From contig NZ_FOEH01000003.1 in assembly GCF_900110695.1 (NCBI RefSeq), positions 310,001 through 374,000 on the forward strand: DNA of 64,000 bases, read 5' to 3'. The DNA comes from Virgibacillus subterraneus. GTDB taxonomy: Bacteria; Bacillota; Bacilli; Bacillales; Amphibacillaceae. The position numbers and the translations under genes were made by a program. This document shows positions 1 through 9,554 of the stretch, piece after piece. Below the pieces are notes generated by a model, which was not told the origin of the DNA, did not search any database, and saw nothing but the letters and a program-made list of their open reading frames with translations. Positions within the stretch are counted from its first letter, which is position 1; every line of letters begins with the position of its first letter.

Positions 1-729
1 GGGCATGAAATCGCTGCTGTCATCTCCGAACCAGTCATGTGCAACAATGGCTGTATTATACCAAAGACTGGATATCTGGAAAAAATGAGAGAACTGACGT
101 CTAAACAAGGTATTGTTATGATCCTAGATGAAGTCATTACCGGATTCCGCTTTGGACCTGGGGGAGCCCAGGAAAGGCTAGGTGTTACACCTGATTTGAC
201 GACGATTGGCAAAGCAATGGGTGGGGGCATTGCCATTAGTGGTGTTGCGGGCAGGAGGGAACTGATGCAGCTTGTAGAAAGCGGAGAAGTCAATCATCTG
301 GGGACCTTGAATGGAAACCCCGTCTCCACTGCTGCTGCTTTGACCGTCATTGAAGAGTTGGTCAGGAACGATGGAGCAGCCTTTCTGCGCATGGATGACT
401 TGACAGATGAATTGGTTCAGGGGATACGTGCGTGTTTGAAAAAATATAGAATACCGGGTCTTATCAATCACCTGGGGCCGGTCTTTCACATGATGTTCAT
501 AGAGGAAACAGAAGTACGTGATTTTGCTACTTTTCAAAAACGGGATGCCGCAAAGTATACCGAATTTGCTGCCATCCTCCTCGAGGAAGGAGTTCTTGTC
601 CGTCCGAGTGGCTTATGGTATATTTCAGCCGTTCATGACCGGCAGGATGTTTTGGAAACATTGGATACTGTGGAACGGGCGTTGAGACGTCTGGCTGCTG
701 AGTCCACCACAAAAGGAGCTGCCACATGA
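1..729 (+). CDS. Class III PLP aminotransferase (glutamate-1-semialdehyde aminomutase-like), 5' truncated by window
   Basis: The reading frame is open from base 1, so the N-terminal part lies outside the window. The visible 243 codons hold the large-domain core of class III aminotransferases: ILDEVITGFR with the Asp that contacts the PLP ring nitrogen, then TTIGKAMGGG with the Schiff-base lysine, then the NGNPVSTAAAL segment typical of HemL-type enzymes. Members transfer an amino group between a side-chain amine and a keto or aldehyde acceptor. The stop overlaps the start of the next gene (ATGA), so the two are translationally coupled. Given its neighbours (dehydrogenases, aldolases, deacetylase), it probably removes or adds the amino group of an amino-sugar or amino-acid intermediate rather than making haem. 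The substrate is not identifiable from sequence. Confidence 0.85.
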   Translation, partial: GHEIAAVISEPVMCNNGCIIPKTGYLEKMRELTSKQGIVMILDEVITGFRFGPGGAQERLGVTPDLTTIGKAMGGGIAISGVAGRRELMQLVESGEVNHLGTLNGNPVSTAAALTVIEELVRNDGAAFLRMDDLTDELVQGIRACLKKYRIPGLINHLGPVFHMMFIEETEVRDFATFQKRDAAKYTEFAAILLEEGVLVRPSGLWYISAVHDRQDVLETLDTVERALRRLAAESTTKGAAT

Positions 730-1484
730 GACTTGCCGGTAAAACTGCCTTGATTACAGGAGGATCTTTAGGTATCGGGCGAGCGGTCGCACTCTGTTTT
801 GCTCAGGAAGGTGCAAAAGTGGCCATATCGGGCCGTGGAAAGGAAGCGTTAGAGGAAACAGCTAGTATTATCAGGTCTAAAGGTGGCGAAGCACTATCCA
901 TTGTGGCTGATGTACAGTCTAAAAGTGAAATCGATAGAATGGTAGATTACGTCCTGAAATCATGGGGTCGCATCGATATCTTGATTAACAACGCGGGCAT
1001 TTGCCATTCCAAACCTGTACTTGACATAACAGAAGAAGAATGGGACCAACATTTGGACATTAACCTAAAGGGAACCTTTTTAAGCTCTCAGCGGGTGGCC
1101 AGAGAATGGGTGAAACGAGGAGAGGGAGGTAACATCGTCAACATGTCCAGTGTTAATGGTATACAGGCAGAGGATAATCAGGCCCATTACAATACAAGTA
1201 AGGGTGGTATAAATCTACTGACAATGTCTATGGCATTGGAGCTTGCAGAAAAAGACATTCGTGTTAATGCCCTCTGTCCGGGTTTTATCGAAACACGTCT
1301 TACACGTCCAGCTATTCAGAATAGACCGGTCATAAAGGAATATTTGAAAACCATCCCAATGAAAAGGGTGGGGCTACCTGAAGACATTGCGGGTGCCGCC
1401 TTGTTTATGGCATCTGATGACTCCCGTTATATGACGGGGCACTGTCTTGTTGTGGATGGAGGACAAGTGATTAAATTGTCTTAA
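726..1484 (+). CDS. SDR family NAD(P)-dependent oxidoreductase
   Basis: A classical 252-residue short-chain dehydrogenase/reductase. It shows the cofactor-binding glycine motif TGGSLGIG (residues 11-18), NNAG (88-91), the catalytic serine near 141 and the YxxxK pair Y155/K159. The C-terminal segment MTGHCLVVDGG is the usual SDR ending. It would oxidise a hydroxyl or reduce a carbonyl on a small polar metabolite in the cytoplasm. It overlaps the upstream aminotransferase by 4 bases, so both are in one operon. Three SDRs lie within 7 kb here, which suggests successive oxidation or epimerisation steps on one carbon skeleton. The substrate cannot be read from the sequence. Confidence 0.9.
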   Translation: MRLAGKTALITGGSLGIGRAVALCFAQEGAKVAISGRGKEALEETASIIRSKGGEALSIVADVQSKSEIDRMVDYVLKSWGRIDILINNAGICHSKPVLDITEEEWDQHLDINLKGTFLSSQRVAREWVKRGEGGNIVNMSSVNGIQAEDNQAHYNTSKGGINLLTMSMALELAEKDIRVNALCPGFIETRLTRPAIQNRPVIKEYLKTIPMKRVGLPEDIAGAALFMASDDSRYMTGHCLVVDGGQVIKLS

Positions 1485-1531
1485 CGAGTCAGATTTTAGT
1501 TATACAAAAAATCTGAGGAAGAGGTGTGAGA

Positions 1532-2506
1532 ATGCATGGTGAAACAAACAAAGCACTAGTTCTAGAGGGGGATATTAGACTTGCTATGTTGGGCATGGTC
1601 GATGGCAACGGACACCCTTATTCGTGGAGCGCTATATTTAATGGTTACAATAAGGAGGAAATGAAGGCTTGTCCGTTTTCTGGCATCCCAGATTATCTTG
1701 AAAAGCAACCAGCTCATACGTTTGGTATTGATAGAGCCAAGGTAACACACATTTGGACGGATGACTCTAGAGATGCGGGAAAAGTCTCAAATGCTTCTTT
1801 TATTCCTCACATTGTGGATAAGGCGGAGGACGTCATTGGGGAGGTTGATGCCGTCATTGTAGCAACAGACAAGGGGTATGAGCATGTTGATCGATGCCGT
1901 CCTTTTGTGGAGGCAGGGCTACCAATTTTTGTTGATAAGCCACTGGTGGATAACGAACAGGATTTAAAGATCTTTTCCGAATGGGTATCCTCCGGATCCA
2001 TGATTCTTTCTTCCAGTGGAATGCGCTATTGCAAGGAATTTATGCCCTACCGACATACCACGCACGAACTGGGAGAACTTCGCAGTGTTAGCATTACCAC
2101 AGCCAAAACATGGGAGCGATATGGTATTCATGCTTTGGAGTCTATCTATCCCATTGTCGGTTCCGGATTTATTTCTGCGGTCAATACAGGATCTTATGAG
2201 CGCAATGTGGTGCACTTTAAGCATGAGTGTGGAGCTGATATCGTTGTGACAGCAACACAAGACATGTTCGGCGGATCGGGGCTCTTGCAACTTTGCGGAA
2301 CAAAGGGACACGTGCAGACAAAATCAGAGGATTCTTACTTTGCTTTTAAATCACAACTGGAATCATTTATTTACTATCTCAGAACAGGTGAAAGACCTTT
2401 CCCATTTGCTGAAACAACTGAACTCATGAAGATGATTATTGCCGGTATTCGTAGTCGGGAACTGGGTGGAAAGGAAGTTCTTCTAGCAGATATTTCAGAA
2501 TGTTAA
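1532..2506 (+). CDS. Gfo/Idh/MocA family oxidoreductase
   Basis: About 324 residues. The segments DAVIVATDKGYEHVDRC and PIFVDKPLVDN are the hallmark Gfo/Idh NAD(P)-binding region with the conserved lysine of the EKP/DKP motif; here the motif is DKP. The frame is open from a GTG at 1526, but ATG 1532 has the better spacing from AGGAAGAGG at 1516-1524. The first Rossmann strand (LAMLGMVDGNGH) is slightly unusual: the glycine motif is altered and followed by a GYN loop, as in a subgroup linked to sugar-acid clusters. It probably oxidises or reduces a sugar hydroxyl. It lies 47 bp after the SDR and 52 bp before the aldolase, in the same operon. Confidence 0.82.
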   Translation: MHGETNKALVLEGDIRLAMLGMVDGNGHPYSWSAIFNGYNKEEMKACPFSGIPDYLEKQPAHTFGIDRAKVTHIWTDDSRDAGKVSNASFIPHIVDKAEDVIGEVDAVIVATDKGYEHVDRCRPFVEAGLPIFVDKPLVDNEQDLKIFSEWVSSGSMILSSSGMRYCKEFMPYRHTTHELGELRSVSITTAKTWERYGIHALESIYPIVGSGFISAVNTGSYERNVVHFKHECGADIVVTATQDMFGGSGLLQLCGTKGHVQTKSEDSYFAFKSQLESFIYYLRTGERPFPFAETTELMKMIIAGIRSRELGGKEVLLADISEC

Positions 2507-2558
2507 TTGAACGGAGTAATGATGTAGGTAGATAAAAAATGGCACAGGAGGCCAAAAT

Positions 2559-3377
2559 ATGTACGATCAAGTTCGTATGCGCCCTAGTCGAGTCATGAGC
2601 AAATTACGTAAAGGTCAGACTGCCACATGCATGAAAATTAATCTAGCTGATGCGAGGGTCATTGAAATTGCCGCGATGGCCGGCTTTGACTGTTTGTGGA
2701 CAGATATGGAACATGTACCCAATGACCTATCTGCTATAGAAAAGCAGATATTGGCCGGAAAGGCCCATCAGATTGATGTCATTGTCCGTGTTCCGAGAGG
2801 AAGTTACAGTGATCACATTAAGCCTTTGGAAATGGACGCTGCAGGTATTATGGTACCTCACGTCCTGAGCCTAGCTGATGCGAAACAAATCATTAAGTAT
2901 ACGAAATTTCATCCCCTAGGCTTGCGGCCACTTGATGGAGGAAATGCTGATGGGGCTTATTGCAACATTAATCTTACCGACTATATGGAACAAGCTAACC
3001 GTGAACGTTTCAATATCTTACAGATTGAGGACCCGGTGCCAATTGATGAACTGGAGGAAATTATTTCCCTTCCTGGCCTAGATATGGTTTTTTTTGGACC
3101 CGGTGATTTCAGTCAGGCCATCGGTGCCCCAGGGCAATTCAATCATCCCCAAATCACAGAAATGCGCAAAAGGATTGCCCATATTGCTCAAGAAAAGGGG
3201 AAATTTGCCGGTACTGTTGGAGGCGTGCAAAATTTTGAGTCTCTGACCGAAATGGGATATCAATTTATTAGTGTAGGTGCTGATGTTTTTGGTTTGAGCC
3301 AGTATTGTAAAGACATCATCGACAATCTGTTAAAGGTGGGCATGCCTAAACATTGTAATATATATGAGGGAAAGTGA
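2559..3377 (+). CDS. HpcH/HpaI family aldolase
   Basis: 272 residues matching the class II, metal-dependent HpcH/HpaI (2-keto-3-deoxy acid) aldolase family. Visible motifs are WTDMEH (residues around 48-53), the metal-ligand region QIEDPVPIDELEEI and the GPGDFSQAIGAPGQ stretch, where family members bind pyruvate and the metal. These enzymes cleave 2-keto-3-deoxy sugar acids or 4-hydroxy-2-oxo acids to pyruvate and an aldehyde. AGGAGG sits 8 bases ahead of the ATG. In this cluster it is a good candidate for the carbon-chain cleavage step. It is one of two aldolase-type genes here; the other is DapA-like at 8597. Confidence 0.85.
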   Translation: MYDQVRMRPSRVMSKLRKGQTATCMKINLADARVIEIAAMAGFDCLWTDMEHVPNDLSAIEKQILAGKAHQIDVIVRVPRGSYSDHIKPLEMDAAGIMVPHVLSLADAKQIIKYTKFHPLGLRPLDGGNADGAYCNINLTDYMEQANRERFNILQIEDPVPIDELEEIISLPGLDMVFFGPGDFSQAIGAPGQFNHPQITEMRKRIAHIAQEKGKFAGTVGGVQNFESLTEMGYQFISVGADVFGLSQYCKDIIDNLLKVGMPKHCNIYEGK

Positions 3378-3433
3378 TAAAAATGTAGCAATAGTTTTGA
3401 TTTAATCTCCAACTTGACAAGGGAGGCTAAAAT

Positions 3434-4603
3434 ATGCAGGAAAAAACTATTATTTGCGGCTGTGTTGTCACGCCGTTCGGGCTGATTGAAAACGGTATGG
3501 TTGTTGTAGAAAAGGATCGAATCATTGCTGTCGGCAGACGGGATGATAAAAAAATACAGCAGGCTAAGAGTGTATATGACGAACGAAACCATTACATCAT
3601 CCCCGGTTTTATCGATATTCACTGTCACGGAGGATTGGCAGGTATGTTCTACGAGGATCATATAGATAAATTTACATCTCACCATCTGCAACATGGAACC
3701 ACAAGTATTCTGCCAACCTTCGTCTATAACCAGTCACATTTGGAGATAATGAATGCCTTGCCTGAGGTACTGAATGCGATGGAACAGAGATTTTCAACTG
3801 TTTTGGGTATTCATATGGAGGGACCTTATATTAACCCGAAATATGGAGCCATTACCGCCCCTATTCGACCTGTAAACCCTAAAGAATATGAAGAAATCCT
3901 GCAACTTGCTGGAGAGCAGATCAAGTTATGGACACTGTCACCTGAACTGAATGGGCAGACGGAATTTATGCAAAAAGCTTGTGAATATGGAATTGTGTTT
4001 TCTGTTGGCCATTCTGAGGCTACTCCGGACACAATATTTGAGGGGCATCGCCTTGGGTTGCGAGTGGGTTGTCACTTGACTAATGCTTCAAGTTCTACAC
4101 CGAACAACTCTCGTTTTGACGGCACTTTGGAACTTGGCGTGCATGAAGCAGTGTTGCTACATGATGATATGTATGCCGAAGTAATTCCTGATCGTGGGGG
4201 GATCCATGTACGTCCGCTGATGCTTCGACTGATTGTCAAAACTAAGGGTGTAAATCGTGTGATTATCATTACGGATGCAACAGGATACGTTGATGAAGCA
4301 AATGGTCCGGATGTTTGTATATTGCAAGGGAATGAGCACACTCCAGGAGGAGAAGAGAAGGAAATCCTGGCCGGTAGTCTGCTAACTATGGATTCCGCTG
4401 TGCGTAACATGATGGAGCATACCGGAGTAGGGATTGTAGACGCTTGCAAGATGGCATCGCTTAATCCAGCCAGATTACTTGGTGTTGATCGCGACTTGGG
4501 GAGCATAGAAGTAGGTAAAAAAGCGAACCTTTTGATTATTAAGGATAAAGTTGATGTTCAATGGGTCATGTTGGAAGGACAAATTAAGCATAAAATTGAA
4601 TAA
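3434..4603 (+). CDS. NagA-like amidohydrolase (N-acetyl amino-sugar deacetylase family)
   Basis: 389 residues of the amidohydrolase superfamily. The first metal-binding pair HCH is at residues 63-65 (GFIDIHCHGG). HMEGPYINPKYGA carries the NagA-type glutamate E129. Further metal or substrate histidines are at VGHSEAT (H193) and CHLTNASS (H214), and the catalytic Asp is D281 in IITDATGY. NagA releases acetate from N-acetylglucosamine-6-phosphate. The canonical THLFNAM segment reads CHLTNASS here, so substrate preference may differ. The neighbouring aminotransferase, dehydrogenases and aldolases suggest that removal of an N-acetyl group is one step of a catabolic route. There is no nagB in view, so ordinary GlcNAc use is not implied. 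Confidence 0.82.
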   Translation: MQEKTIICGCVVTPFGLIENGMVVVEKDRIIAVGRRDDKKIQQAKSVYDERNHYIIPGFIDIHCHGGLAGMFYEDHIDKFTSHHLQHGTTSILPTFVYNQSHLEIMNALPEVLNAMEQRFSTVLGIHMEGPYINPKYGAITAPIRPVNPKEYEEILQLAGEQIKLWTLSPELNGQTEFMQKACEYGIVFSVGHSEATPDTIFEGHRLGLRVGCHLTNASSSTPNNSRFDGTLELGVHEAVLLHDDMYAEVIPDRGGIHVRPLMLRLIVKTKGVNRVIIITDATGYVDEANGPDVCILQGNEHTPGGEEKEILAGSLLTMDSAVRNMMEHTGVGIVDACKMASLNPARLLGVDRDLGSIEVGKKANLLIIKDKVDVQWVMLEGQIKHKIE

Positions 4604-4665
4604 ATGCAAATGTTGCACTTTTTTAGAGGCATGAAAGATTACAAAGAGGAAAGGAGTAATGAAAA

Positions 4666-5451
4666 ATGAACGTCCTTGATTCTTTTTCATTAAAGGGAAA
4701 AGTAGCCCTAGTGGTAGGCGGGACCGGATTGTACGGACGTCAAGTTACATCAGCACTGGCAGAAGCAGGAGCAAGCACTTATGTCACGACACGACATAAA
4801 GACCAACTGCAGGATGTGAAACAAGAATTTAAACAGGATGAAAGTGTAGATATTCATGCTTTGTACATGGACCAAACCAAGGAAGATACTACCATAAAAG
4901 TTAGAGATAATTTATTAAAAGAACATGGGAAAATCGATATCCTGGTTAATAATGCTGTTGCCCGGGTAATGGAAACCGGTTGGAATAGTGATACAGCTCA
5001 ATTTTCCCAAAGTATGGAAATTAATGCGACGGGCATGTATTCTGTTACCAAAATTATCGGCAATGTCATGTATGAGCAAAAAAGCGGCTCGATTATACAG
5101 ATGGGCTCCATGATGGGAATGATTGGCCCGGATGGCTGGCTATACGATGAAGGTTTGAAAGACAGTCCCCCAGATTATTTCTTTCACAAAGGGGGTATGG
5201 TGAACTTCACAAAATATGTTGCCAGTTACTATGGGCAATCGAATGTACGCTGTAACTGTATCAGTCCGGGTGGGATTGAATCTTACCGGACTCCACCTGA
5301 ATTTGTGGAACGATACAATACACGTACGATGCTTAATCGCATGGCTAATGATACAGATATTAAAGGCATCATTGTCTTTTTGGCTTCTGATACCTCTGCT
5401 TATATTACAGGAGCAAATATTCCAGTAGATGGTGGTTATACAGCAAAATAA
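4666..5451 (+). CDS. SDR family oxidoreductase
   Basis: 261-residue short-chain dehydrogenase. The glycine motif GGTGLYG is at 18-24, the NNAG-equivalent is NNAV (95-98), the catalytic serine is near S148 and the catalytic pair is Y171/K175 within YFFHK. There is an insertion before the active-site tyrosine (GPDGWLYDEGLKDSPPD) that the first SDR of the cluster lacks. The SDR at 6578 has a related insertion, so these two are closer paralogues. This long-loop SDR type also occurs in nonulosonic and amino-sugar gene clusters (recalled family knowledge). The RBS AGGAAAGGAG lies just upstream. The reaction is presumably NAD(P)-dependent oxidation of a sugar-like hydroxyl. Confidence 0.87.
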   Translation: MNVLDSFSLKGKVALVVGGTGLYGRQVTSALAEAGASTYVTTRHKDQLQDVKQEFKQDESVDIHALYMDQTKEDTTIKVRDNLLKEHGKIDILVNNAVARVMETGWNSDTAQFSQSMEINATGMYSVTKIIGNVMYEQKSGSIIQMGSMMGMIGPDGWLYDEGLKDSPPDYFFHKGGMVNFTKYVASYYGQSNVRCNCISPGGIESYRTPPEFVERYNTRTMLNRMANDTDIKGIIVFLASDTSAYITGANIPVDGGYTAK

Positions 5452-5515
5452 TAGACCTTTATTGTGTAAGTAGTATTTACATGATTACATTTTCATTACT
5501 TGGGAGGAAAATCAT

Positions 5516-6457
5516 ATGCAACAGGAAACAGTCAGTGGACTGCACATTTCCCCTTTCACATTAGGTACTGTGCAATTGGGCATGGATTATGGCATTGCCA
5601 ATAAACAAGGACGACCTGATCAAGATGCTTCGTTTTCTATTTTGAGAAATGCTTTAGAAGCAGGCGTGTGTTCCTTCGATACTGCACATGCTTACGGAGA
5701 GTCTGAACAGGTACTGGGGTCCTTCTTCACAGATAAGGACAAAGCTACCATCATTACAAAATCCAATCCTGAATACAGTATTCATACTTCTGAAGTGGAA
5801 TTGGAAAAAAACATGTATTGTCAGGTGGAGACAAGCCTGACTCATTTGAAGATTAACAAGTTGCCTGCACTGCTGATACATAATCCCGACATATTGCTTC
5901 GACATGGAACAACGGTGACGGCTGTCTTAAAGAAAATGAGGAGTGAAGGTCTTGTTGACAAAGCAGGGGTCTCCTTCGGTGCCAATACGGATGAACAATT
6001 ACAAGCCATCTGGGATTTCGTGAAGGATGAGTTGTACGAAGTGGTGCAGTTTCCGATTAACATTTTGGATCATCGTATGTTTCATAACGGAGGTTTTCAG
6101 AAGCTTAAGGAAGCAAAGAAGATTGTTTTTGCCCGAAGTATATTTTTGCAGGGAGTGCTATTTTTTAAAGCGGATGAATTACCGGCTCATCTTGTCGAGG
6201 CTTATGAACCACTACGTATTTTACAGGATATTTCCTTTAAAAGTGGATTATCGATTGCCCAACTGGCTGTATCGTTTATTCGTGATCTTGATGTTGTGCA
6301 CAGTTTAGTGATTGGGGTGGAGAACCTTGAACAACTGATTTCTACATTGTCCTTAATGGAAGGTCCGGAGTTGCCGGAGCAGGTTCGTCAGGAATGTATG
6401 CAACGACTAGCACAAGTGCCAGAGAAAGTCGTCAACACTCTTTTTTGGAGCAAATAA
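5516..6457 (+). CDS. Aldo/keto reductase family protein
   Basis: 313 residues with the AKR barrel pattern: GTVQLGMDYGIANKQGRP at the N terminus, then FDTAHAYGESEQVLG carrying the catalytic Asp and Tyr, and a SIAQLAVSFI...SLVIGV segment near the C terminus typical of cofactor binding. The start ATG 5516 is set by TGGGAGGAAA just upstream. The GTVQLGMDYGIAN type is a subgroup often found inside carbohydrate gene clusters rather than among housekeeping AKRs (recalled knowledge). It probably does NADPH-dependent carbonyl reduction, or the reverse, within the same route as its operon neighbours. The substrate is unknown. Confidence 0.85.
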   Translation: MQQETVSGLHISPFTLGTVQLGMDYGIANKQGRPDQDASFSILRNALEAGVCSFDTAHAYGESEQVLGSFFTDKDKATIITKSNPEYSIHTSEVELEKNMYCQVETSLTHLKINKLPALLIHNPDILLRHGTTVTAVLKKMRSEGLVDKAGVSFGANTDEQLQAIWDFVKDELYEVVQFPINILDHRMFHNGGFQKLKEAKKIVFARSIFLQGVLFFKADELPAHLVEAYEPLRILQDISFKSGLSIAQLAVSFIRDLDVVHSLVIGVENLEQLISTLSLMEGPELPEQVRQECMQRLAQVPEKVVNTLFWSK

Positions 6458-6577
6458 ATCCCTTTCACATAAGTTGTTCTAGAATTCGGTGAATAAACAG
6501 ACGGGTAAATTTCCACGAACATAGAGTTATTTCAAAGTTATAAGGAATAAAATAAATGACATAGGAGAGGGAGATAT

Positions 6578-7366
6578 ATGCAGATGAAAGAAATGTTTTC
6601 ATTGAGGGGGAAAACAGCTGTAGTCACAGGAGGTTCCGGTTATCTTGGTTCATGTATGGTTGAGGCAATGTTGGCACACGGAGCCAATGTTACCGTGGCA
6701 GATCCGGCAGAGATTCCTGAACGTCTGTTTCCTTATAAAGAGAAAGGGAAGCTCTATCATGTGCGCTGTGATGTATCCGATACTGAATCAATTTGCAACA
6801 TGTTCGAGAGATCTGCAGACAACTTTGGTCAGTTAGACATTCTAGTCAACAATGCCAATTATGGAGCGGGTTACGGTGATACAGGCATTGACAAGATGAG
6901 TGATAAAGTATGGGACATTGGGATAGATGGGTCGGTTGGCACTGCTTTCCGCTGCACCCGCGAGAGTATCTCCTATTTACGTCAGAACGGAGGGGGCAGT
7001 ATCGTGAATATCGCCTCCATGTATGGTATGGTATCTCCTAATCCAGGAATATACGGATCCAGCGAGGCGAACAATCCGCCCAATTACGGGGCGGGAAAAA
7101 GTGGTGTCATTCAATTGACCCGTTACTGTGCCGGTCATTTGGCCAAAGATAATATTCGAGCAAACAGCGTCTCGCCTGGCCCTTTTCCGAAGCCCAGTCA
7201 GGAATATGATCAAGATTTCCAGAACAATTTAGCCGATAAAACCATGCTGAAGCGTGTCGGTGAACAACATGAGGTAGCGGGAACAATAGTGTTTTTGGCC
7301 TCTTCAGCGTCTGGCTATGTGACGGGGGTAAATATAGCCGTGGATGGTGGCTGGACTGCATGGTAG
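6578..7366 (+). CDS. SDR family oxidoreductase
   Basis: 262-residue short-chain dehydrogenase with TGGSGYLG (17-24), NNAN (91-94), the serine of IASMYG (about 147) and the Y170/K174 pair in YGAGK. Like the 4666 SDR it has a long loop (GIYGSSEANNPPN) ahead of the active-site tyrosine, and both begin with a MFSLRGK / SFSLKGK segment. The pair therefore probably arose by duplication. A good RBS (GGAGAGGGAG) precedes the ATG. It is the third SDR in the cluster, consistent with several redox steps on one sugar skeleton. Confidence 0.88.
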   Translation: MQMKEMFSLRGKTAVVTGGSGYLGSCMVEAMLAHGANVTVADPAEIPERLFPYKEKGKLYHVRCDVSDTESICNMFERSADNFGQLDILVNNANYGAGYGDTGIDKMSDKVWDIGIDGSVGTAFRCTRESISYLRQNGGGSIVNIASMYGMVSPNPGIYGSSEANNPPNYGAGKSGVIQLTRYCAGHLAKDNIRANSVSPGPFPKPSQEYDQDFQNNLADKTMLKRVGEQHEVAGTIVFLASSASGYVTGVNIAVDGGWTAW

Positions 7367-7453
7367 GCGTGGGATAGAGTGGGAACGCCTACAGACTTGA
7401 ACTGGTTACAATCACTATATGATCTAATAGATGAAAGGAGAGTGTAAACAAAT

Positions 7454-8551
7454 ATGAATATCAACGACTACGATTTTATTAGTGATACACCATTTTTGGC
7501 ACTTGATCTGGATGTCATGGACAGGAACATTCACCGTATTGCACAATTAGCTAAAGAAGCCAATGTTAAGCTTAGACCTCATACGAAAACACATAAGAGC
7601 ACAACAGTTGCCGAAAAACAATTGGAAGCTGGGGCAATTGGCATTACTGTAGCAAAGCTGGGTGAAGCTGAAGTTATGGGTGAAGCAGGGATTAACAATA
7701 TCCTCATCGCTTTCCCAATAATGGGTAAGAAGAAACTGCAGCGCTTCAGTGAACTGCTCAAGCGCAATGAGTTAATGGTTGCTCTTGATGATATTGCAGT
7801 AGCAAAAGGAATCAATGAAATAGGGGAGGCGCATAAGAAGATAATCCCGATTTATGTTGATGTTGACTGTGGGTTGTTTCGAATGGGGAAAAGTCCTGAG
7901 GAAAGTGTACCATCCATTATCGAGATAGCTAACCTTCCTTTCATTGAAGTTCGTGGCTTAATGAGTCATACCGGTCATGCAGGCAAAGAAGATTCGGATG
8001 AAGGAATCAAAAGAGTGGCTATTGAAGAGGCTACGATTCTGCATGAAACAAAGCTCGCCTGTGAAAAGCTGGGGGTTAATATTCAGGAAATTAGTGTAGG
8101 GTCGACGTCTACTGCACGATTTATAAAGGATTTACCTTATGCAACAGAGGTGAGACCCGGCATGTACGTATATAACGATCGGGGAACGATGCTTAACGGT
8201 GGAGCAAAAAAGGAAGATTGTGCTGTCACTGTTTTTGCAACCGTCGTTTCGCATCCTAGTAAAGATCGCATCATCATTGATGCTGGTAGCAAGACATTGG
8301 CCCGTGAGCCAGTAGAAAAAGAAGGTTTTGGTTATGTTAAGGGTCATGAAGAACTAATTATTCAAGCGGTGAATGAAGAGCATGGAATCGTCGAGGTTCG
8401 AGGTCATACAGACCTAAAGGTTGGCGATGTGATTGAAATTATTCCTAATCATGTTTGCCCGGTTATAAACTTGGCAGATGAATTACATGGATTTAGACAA
8501 GGAAGGTTTGAAAGAATACTTCCCGTTAACGCACGTGGCAAAAACCGCTAG
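7454..8551 (+). CDS. D-threonine aldolase / D-serine dehydratase-like PLP enzyme
   Basis: 365 residues of the alanine-racemase-fold III PLP family. The signature RPHTKTHKS (41-49) carries the PLP lysine K45. The C-terminal PNHVCPVINL supplies the His and Cys that bind the divalent metal in D-threonine aldolases and DSD1-type D-serine dehydratases. EVRPGMYVYND is the conserved mid-domain segment. Family members cleave D-beta-hydroxy amino acids to glycine plus an aldehyde, or deaminate D-serine. A D-configured beta-hydroxy-amino compound could therefore be an intermediate of this pathway. AAAGGAGAG precedes the ATG, 87 bp after the SDR. Confidence 0.85.
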   Translation: MNINDYDFISDTPFLALDLDVMDRNIHRIAQLAKEANVKLRPHTKTHKSTTVAEKQLEAGAIGITVAKLGEAEVMGEAGINNILIAFPIMGKKKLQRFSELLKRNELMVALDDIAVAKGINEIGEAHKKIIPIYVDVDCGLFRMGKSPEESVPSIIEIANLPFIEVRGLMSHTGHAGKEDSDEGIKRVAIEEATILHETKLACEKLGVNIQEISVGSTSTARFIKDLPYATEVRPGMYVYNDRGTMLNGGAKKEDCAVTVFATVVSHPSKDRIIIDAGSKTLAREPVEKEGFGYVKGHEELIIQAVNEEHGIVEVRGHTDLKVGDVIEIIPNHVCPVINLADELHGFRQGRFERILPVNARGKNR

Positions 8552-8596
8552 TCTTGCGTGCAAAATAGGTAGATTGTTATCCGTGGGGGGGTCAAA

Positions 8597-9517
8597 GTGA
8601 TAAACAAGAGATATCCTAGAACCATTCTGGCTACAGCATGTATACCATGGGATGAATCCCATCAGTTTATGGAAGACATGTTCCGCAAGCACATCAAGGA
8701 TTTGAAAGATAAAGGTATTCATCACATTTATCTGTTTGGAACAGCCGGGGAAGGTTATGCTGTTTCGGATGCCCAGTTTGATGAAATTGTCCACGTATTT
8801 GTGCAAGAAATGCAGGGTCCTGATTTGCATCCGATGGTTGGTTTAGTTAGTCTGTCCTTCGAGACGATGTCTGAACGTCTTAGGAAGGCTTATGCAGCAG
8901 GCATTCGAGATTTCCAATTTTCATTGCCAAGCTGGGGACCCTTAGCTGATCGAGAATTGGTTGATTTTGTCCATGCACTTTGTGATCCTTATCCGGATTG
9001 TCGTTTTCTGCATTATAATCTAATGCGTTCAAAACGACTGCTACAAGTGGATGAATATGTTCAGTTGGCCAATGATATCCCTAATTTTGCAGGGGCGAAA
9101 TTCACAACTAAAGATACATTCATCGTGCACCAATTGATGGAGACAGATAGTCCACTTCAATTTTTTCTAGGAGAGCTAGGATTTGGTTATGCACACATGA
9201 TCGGTGGTGAATGTGGTCTGCTTATATCAATAGGAAATAGTCACATTGCACGTGCGCAGAAATTCTATCAAGCAGCTTTAAACCGTGATCTGTCTAGTCT
9301 TGCTGGTTTTCAGACGGAGTTTTCTGGGTTATTAAAAGGTCTGTTTCAATCCATTCGTTCTGGTCATATGGACGGAGCCTATGACAAAGTTTTTTGTAAA
9401 TTGATCGACTCACAATTTCCTTTGCGTTTACTCCCCCCCTATGAATCTAGCACGGAAGAACAATATGCTGCATACCAAACTTACTTGCAGCAACACTATC
9501 CTCAATGGCTGGAATAG
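8597..9517 (+). CDS. Dihydrodipicolinate synthase / N-acetylneuraminate lyase family protein
   Basis: 306 residues of the class I (Schiff-base) DapA/NanA aldolase family. GTAGEG (48-53) is the variant of the GTTGE motif that holds the substrate carboxylate. Y140 in HYNLMRS and K168 in AGAKFT are the catalytic tyrosine and Schiff-base lysine. It starts at GTG 8597 behind a run of seven G residues acting as RBS. Housekeeping dapA would sit with lysine genes. This copy sits among sugar-type dehydrogenases, so it is more likely a 2-keto-3-deoxy-sugar-acid or related lyase/dehydratase. It is the last gene before a 580-base stretch of decayed sequence. Confidence 0.85.
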   Translation: MINKRYPRTILATACIPWDESHQFMEDMFRKHIKDLKDKGIHHIYLFGTAGEGYAVSDAQFDEIVHVFVQEMQGPDLHPMVGLVSLSFETMSERLRKAYAAGIRDFQFSLPSWGPLADRELVDFVHALCDPYPDCRFLHYNLMRSKRLLQVDEYVQLANDIPNFAGAKFTTKDTFIVHQLMETDSPLQFFLGELGFGYAHMIGGECGLLISIGNSHIARAQKFYQAALNRDLSSLAGFQTEFSGLLKGLFQSIRSGHMDGAYDKVFCKLIDSQFPLRLLPPYESSTEEQYAAYQTYLQQHYPQWLE

Positions 9518-9554
9518 CTACAAGAAATTCGTTGAGTTTTAGATTGAAATGACT

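Noticed and set aside
3260-3694. Minus-strand 144-codon frame
   Set aside because: Lies opposite the aldolase and NagA-like genes, with no RBS or recognisable domain; a shadow frame.
4072-4506. Minus-strand 144-codon frame
   Set aside because: Antisense of the NagA-like gene with Ser/Pro-rich composition typical of shadow frames.
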